Origin: Sternotherus odoratus
Taxonomy: Eukaryota > Chordata > Testudines > Kinosternidae
DNA: 64,000 nt
Direction: 5' to 3'
Assembly (NCBI GenBank): GCA_032164245.1
Contig: JAVMKO010000195.1
Location: forward strand, 124,001-188,000
In this document: in pieces, positions 60,188 to 64,000 of the stretch
Numbering within the stretch: the stretch's first letter is position 1
How the letters are laid out: every line of letters begins with the position of its first letter
Position numbers and translations under genes: made by a program
Notes under the pieces: model-generated
The model's database searches: none
The model's input: the letters and a program-made list of their open reading frames with translations, nothing else
What the model was told of the DNA's origin: nothing

Positions 60188-61451
60188 GTGAGTGGCGCGG
60201 GGTCACGGGGGGTCTTTGGGGGGTGGCGGGGCGGTCTGGGGGGCGGGGCTATGGGGTAGTTTTGGGGCGGGGTCTCTTGGCTGTGTGGGGGGGTCTCTGG
60301 ACGGGGGGGGCAGTGGAGAGTATGGGGGGAGGTGGGGGGTGTGGAGGGTCTAATGGGGTGGTTGGGGTCTCTGGACAGTGGGGAGGTTTCTGGGGGGCGG
60401 GGTCTCTTGGCTGTGTGGGGGGGTCTCTGGGTGGGGCTGTGGAGGGTCTATGGGGTGGGGCTGTGGGGTAGTTTCTGGGTGGTAGGGGAGGGGCGGGGTC
60501 TCTTGGCTGTGTGGGGGGGTCTCTGGGCACTGGAGGGTCTGGGGGGTGGGTGAGGCAGTGGGGTTGTCTCTGGGTGGGGCTATGGGGTTGTCTCTGGGTG
60601 GGATGGGGGGTATTTGCTATATGGGGGGTCCCTGTGTGGGGTGTCTCGGGACAGTGGGGGGCTCTGGGGTGTGTGTGAGGCGGTGGGGGGAGGGTGTCTC
60701 TGTCTTGGTGCAGGGGTGAGGGGGCCACTGGGCAGGTGGGGGGACCCCCTTGGGGCTGTACTGGTGGAATCACAGGATAGGACCCAGGAGTCCTGCCCCC
60801 TAACCTGGCTCTCCTGTTCCCATCTAGGTTGGCCCGGCCCCACCCCCAATCTATGTGGGGGGCAGCAGCAGCAGCAGTGACAGCGAGGGGGAGCTTGTGA
60901 GACCCCCGAGGGGGGCAGCCAGGCAGCCACGCCCCAAGCGCCGGCGCGTTCTGTGCAGCACGGAGATCCCCGCAGTGCCTGTCTACTCGAACAAGGTACC
61001 AGGGACCCAGGCGTCCGAGCACCCCCCTCCGCCCCCCAGCTGTAACTACCAGACCCCTCCGGAGCTGGGGAGAGAGCCCAGGAGTCCGGGTTCATGGCTC
61101 CCCCCCCTCCCGTTCTAACCCACCAGACCCCTCTCCCCTCCCAGAGCTGGGGATAGAACCCAGGAGTCCGGGTTCATGGCTCGCCCCCCCTCCCCCCGTT
61201 CTAACCCACCAGACCCCTCTCCCCTCCCAGAGCTGGGGAGAGAACCCAGGAGTCCAAGCTCCCAGCCCCCCCGCCTCCCCCCACATGCTCACCCCTCTTG
61301 TGCCCATCCTGTGGCTCGGTGCCCCTATGGGGGTGCCCATGCAGCAGGGCCCTGTGGGTAATGTGCCCCCTTCCTCTTCAGGTGAACAGCAGCTTTCAGC
61401 TGTGCCCTGTGGACCTGCACCCAGAGGTGCCCGCCCTGCGGTGGCAGGCAG
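60176..61451 (+). CDS. NFATC2IP: NFATC2IP (NIP45), first three exons, partial
   Basis: Exons 60176-60187, 60828-60995 and 61382-61451 encode the first 83 residues; the gene continues beyond the window. The product is a SUMO-like-domain nuclear protein that binds NFAT and modulates Th2 cytokine transcription and SUMO pathways. What shows it: MAEQ start, a serine/acidic block (SSSSSDSEGE), a basic cluster (PKRRRV) and the conserved string IPAVPVYSNKV followed by SSFQLCPVDL. These match the human protein's SDSEGE, RRRRR and VPVYSGKVKSS-LRLIPDDL regions in order. The SUMO-like domains lie in later exons. In human this gene lies next to CD19 and SPNS1; here its upstream neighbours are the A-C IgSF genes. 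Intron 3 holds an LTR1 and CR1 sequence. The promoter has ZNF143 and CCAAT motifs. Confidence 0.82.
60200..60720. repeat. G-rich minisatellite in NFATC2IP intron 1
   Basis: Repeated GGGGTCTCTTGGCTGTGTGG and GGGGGTCTCTGGG blocks, irregular spacing. Strong G-skew, potentially quadruplex-forming. Confidence 0.8.
60828..60995 (+). CDS. NFATC2IP: NFATC2IP exon 2
   Basis: Acceptor TTCCCATCTAG and donor GTACCA, 168 nt, phase 0-0. Carries the Ser/acidic and basic clusters and PVYSNK. Confidence 0.85.
60998..61290 (-). repeat. SINE-derived repeats in NFATC2IP intron 2
   Basis: Three copies of GAGCTGGGGAGAGAACCCAG and AGGAGTCCGGGTTCATGGCT with CCACCAGACCCCTC, the reversed SINE seen at 4.9 kb. Confidence 0.7.
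61382..61451 (+). CDS. NFATC2IP: NFATC2IP exon 3
   Basis: Acceptor TTCCTCTTCAG and donor GTAAGG, 70 nt, ends in phase 1. Encodes VNSSFQLCPVDLHPEVP and a few more residues. Confidence 0.8.
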
Positions 61452-61659
61452 GTAAGGAGGGTGCTAGGACAGGAGTGGGAGTGCGGGGGGGGGTGACTTT
61501 GGGAAGGTGGGGGGGGGCTATGTATGTGAGGGAGGGGGCAGCAGGGGTATGTCTGGGGGGCTGTGTTGGGCCGGGCTGTGGTTGGAGTCCCCCGTGGGTG
61601 GGTTTTGCCCCCACTGCTCCCCTTGGGAGGCTGCTCCAGAACCTCACCCCTCTGATGGT

Positions 61660-61797
61660 TAGAAACCCTCAACGAATTTCAGGTCTAAACCTGTCGGTGG
61701 CCAGTTTATAGCCACGTGTTCTGGGTCCATAACTTGTATCCCAGGGGGGGAGAGGAGTTATTTCTCCCTCTGATGTATGTAGACAGAGCGATCCTGT
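61660..61797 (-). mobile_element. CR1 fragment, antisense
   Basis: GCCAGTTTATAGCCACGTGT then GTTATTTCTCCCTCTGATGT are antisense CR1; interrupted by LTR1. Confidence 0.7.
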
Positions 61798-62556
61798 TGT
61801 CCCGGAGCGCCCGGGCGATGGTCTGGAACCGCTCCCTAGGGAGCCAGACCGGACTCCGGGTGAAGGGCCCCTTCTCTGTACACAGCCTGTTTCCCAGGCC
61901 AGGAGCTTCAGGGGTCCCCACTTCCACCTTCCTGGGTCTGACCTCGGAGCATTCAGCACCTTCTGCCCCTCCGTGTGCTTCCCCCAGCAAGCCCGCCTAG
62001 GCGGGGTCCTGGGGGAGCCCATGGGTTCTGCACCCCAAATCCACAGTCAGACGTGACTCTCAGCCAGCCAGCAGAATAGACGGTTTATTTGAGATGTCAG
62101 GAACCATCCAACTCACAGCTTCTCAGTCCAAACAGGGTCCCTCAGTCAGGTCTTTCTGGGGTGCTAGGAGGTGAGACCCAGATTCTGGGCTCCTGCTTCT
62201 CCCCCAGGTTTATTCGATGACTTTCATCTGGTCCAACACAGACCATGCAGCGAGCGAGCGTGAGCCCTCCGCTGGATCCATCTTGGGGCCAGAGAGCGAG
62301 ATGGCTTCTCTCCCCTTCCCAGCTAGACCCAGACTGACCCAACCCCCTCTAGCCCCTCCCTGCTCTCCTTTGTCTCTCTTCCCAGGCTAGGTATCATCTG
62401 ACCTCCCTCCATCACCTGGGGTCAGATTACAGCATCAGGGATGCACCTGGAGAGGGGAGGGGTTCCCTCCTTGCTTCCAGGGTCAGTCCCTACTCCTTAA
62501 GAAATGCGTAGGGGAAACCGAGGCACACACACACACAGTACTCCCACTTCGTCACA
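61798..62556 (-). mobile_element. Solo LTR, family LTR1 (copy 11), in CR1
   Basis: TGTCCCGGAGCGC ... ACTTCGTCACA with a perfect 5-bp duplication CCTGT (61793-61797 and 62557-62561). Confidence 0.93.
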
Positions 62557-63261
62557 CCTGTCTCCTCAGCCTGCGTGTGGTCAGGGTAAACCAGCCACAC
62601 TCGGAGTCCCCTCTCATAAGGGAGGTTTTCCCTTCCTCGGATCCTCCCAGCAGCTCTTCTGCGCCTGTTCCAGTTTGAATCCATCTTCCCTACGTATGGG
62701 AGACCAGAACACGGGAACGGGGGGCAGGGTCTGGATCACTGGATGGTCACCTGCTCTGTTCATTCCCTCCGGGGCACCTGGCACTGGTCACCGTCAGAGG
62801 ACAGGACACTGGCCTGGATGGACCGTTGCTCTGCCCCAGTCTGGCCGTTCCTGTGTTCTCACACACTACTCCAGAGGAGTCTCACCAGTGCCTCGTATAA
62901 TGGTACTGACCCCTCCCTCTCCCGCATGCACCCTAGGACTGTGTTCACTGTTTTCCTGCCTGCATCACCCCGACGGCTCCTAGTCCGCCTGTGATCGGCC
63001 CGTACCCCCCGGTCTGTCTCCTCAGCTCTCACTTCCAACCGATACGGCCCCAGCTTAGAGCAGGAATTCCTGTTTTGGGTGCCTCCGGGCCTGACCTTGC
63101 ACGATAAAATATCATCCCGTCTCTAGGATTCCAGTTCACAAGGTCACCCAGGTCTCTTTGTAGGCTATTCCGGCCCTTCTCCAACACCGCCCCACTTTGT
63201 TTCATCCCCACATTTCATTAGCAGGCGCCCACCTTCTGTGCCGAGCTCAGGAATAAAGATT
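62557..63261 (-). mobile_element. CR1 antisense sequence with a nested sense CR1 end
   Basis: Antisense CR1 runs on both sides (GAGACCAGAACACGGG and CCCAGGTCTCTTTGTAGGCT). Between about 62712 and 62860 a sense CR1 3' end is inserted (CCGGGGCACCTGGCACTGGT, GGCCTGGATGGACCGTTGCT). Confidence 0.75.
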
Positions 63262-63819
63262 AGGGATGTCGGGCGATTAAAAAAATTAATCACAATTAAA
63301 AAATACCTATATGCAAATACCTGCCAGGCTAGCTACAAAAGTGCCATCCAAATGCCTGTGCTCCCTTTCTGGGGACATTGTAACTAAGAAGCAGGCAGCA
63401 GTATCTCCTGTAATTGTAAACACACTTGCTTCTCTTGGCGATTGGCTGAACAAGAAGTAGGACTGAGTGGACTTGTAGGCTCTAAAGTTTTACAGTTTTG
63501 TTTGTCAGTGCAGTTATGTAACAATCTACAGTTGTTCAAGTTGCACCTTTGCAACAAGGAGATCACACTACAGGACTTGAATGAGTGAATTGAAAAATAC
63601 TATTTCCTTTGGTCATTTTTACAGTGCAAACATTAAAAAATACTATACACTTTGATTTCAAGTACATACAGAGTTTAGGAAAATGTAGAAAAACATCCAA
63701 AATATTGAATACATTTCAATTGAAATATTCTATTCTTTAACAATGTGATAAAACTGTGATTAAGCAGGATGAAATTTTGAGTTAATTGCGTGAGTTAACT
63801 GTGATTAATCGACAGCCCT
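63262..63819. mobile_element. AT-rich nonautonomous DNA transposon in CR1
   Basis: Ends AGGGATGTCGGGCGATTAA and TTAATCGACAGCCCT are inverted. The element is bounded by TTA/TAA, consistent with a TA-type duplication. It is about 558 bp, AT-rich, with no ORF of note. CR1 resumes at 63820. Confidence 0.75.
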
Positions 63820-64000
63820 AATAAAAATGTTAAATAAGGTTGGTACCAAGATGGACCCCTGAGGAACTCCACTCGTAACCCCCCTCCACCCTGAGAGTTC
63901 CCCTTCCAGTGTGACCCCTCATCATCTCCCCTTTACCCAGTTCCTTACCCACCTCCCAGTTCTCACATTAATCCCCCTCTTCTCCAGTGTCTGGAATAGT
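63820..64000 (-). mobile_element. CR1 antisense, continues past the window
   Basis: TAAATAAGGTTGGTACCAAG, CCCCTGAGGAACTCCACTCG parallel the stretch at 51340-51400. Confidence 0.75.

Noticed and set aside
1024..62556. Recurrent ~85-120 codon ORFs starting MDLGCRT or MVWNRSLGS
   Set aside because: The same ORFs appear in every LTR1 copy, in the LTR itself, on both strands. They are not genes and match no retroviral protein that I recognise.

Overview
This is vertebrate nuclear DNA, most likely from a turtle (Testudines). The reasons are intron-rich immunoglobulin-superfamily (IgSF) genes, CR1 LINEs ending in TTCTTATG-type 3' repeats, tRNA/MIR-like SINEs, and a very GC-rich, minisatellite-rich background typical of gene-dense small chromosomes. 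There is no prokaryotic content. The species call is an inference. Gene models were built by hand from splice sites, reading phase and domain signatures.

All recognised genes lie on the + strand. From left to right: (i) the last coding exon of an unidentified gene (370-530) with its poly(A) signal at 1084; (ii) gene A (6855-9911, 299 aa), a signal peptide, Ig-V, Ig-C1 and a transmembrane (TM) segment carrying an Arg, with a short tail; (iii) gene B (12699-28182, up to 937 aa in ten exons), with signal peptide, V, C1, TM, two linker exons, three more Ig-like exons and a 19-residue-repeat tail; (iv) a decayed C1 exon (31455-31742); (v) gene C (34905-54671, 384 aa in six exons), with signal peptide, V, C1, TM, a further Ig-like exon and a short tail; (vi) the first three exons of NFATC2IP (60176-61451), which continues past the window. 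Genes A-C look like a local family related to NCR3LG1 (B7-H6, the ligand of the NK receptor NKp30) and, in their C1 domains, to tapasin-like proteins. IRF/ISRE-type motifs sit just upstream of genes B and C, with another orphan site upstream of A, which suggests interferon-responsive expression. Every junction is in phase and the total lengths divide by three, which supports the models.

The rest is repeat. Eleven clear solo LTRs of one family (LTR1; several with perfect 5-bp target duplications) are scattered through the introns. Two copies of a second family (LTR2) are present, one nested inside an LTR1. CR1 fragments are common, including an almost complete CR1 with a 593-codon reverse transcriptase ORF (50485-52266, - strand). 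There are hAT-like and other foldback elements and many minisatellites. The most striking repeat is a 7.2-kb array of about 160 copies of a 45-bp unit (42012-49190). It lies within what looks like one greatly enlarged solo LTR (41979-49614) in the long third intron of gene C.

Main points for follow-up: Ig-domain exons downstream of the TM exon in both gene B and gene C; the Arg inside gene A's TM; a TM-exon splice acceptor directly abutting a CR1 3' end; the LTR-embedded satellite; and a five-copy ZNF143/THAP11-type motif cluster in the NFATC2IP promoter.
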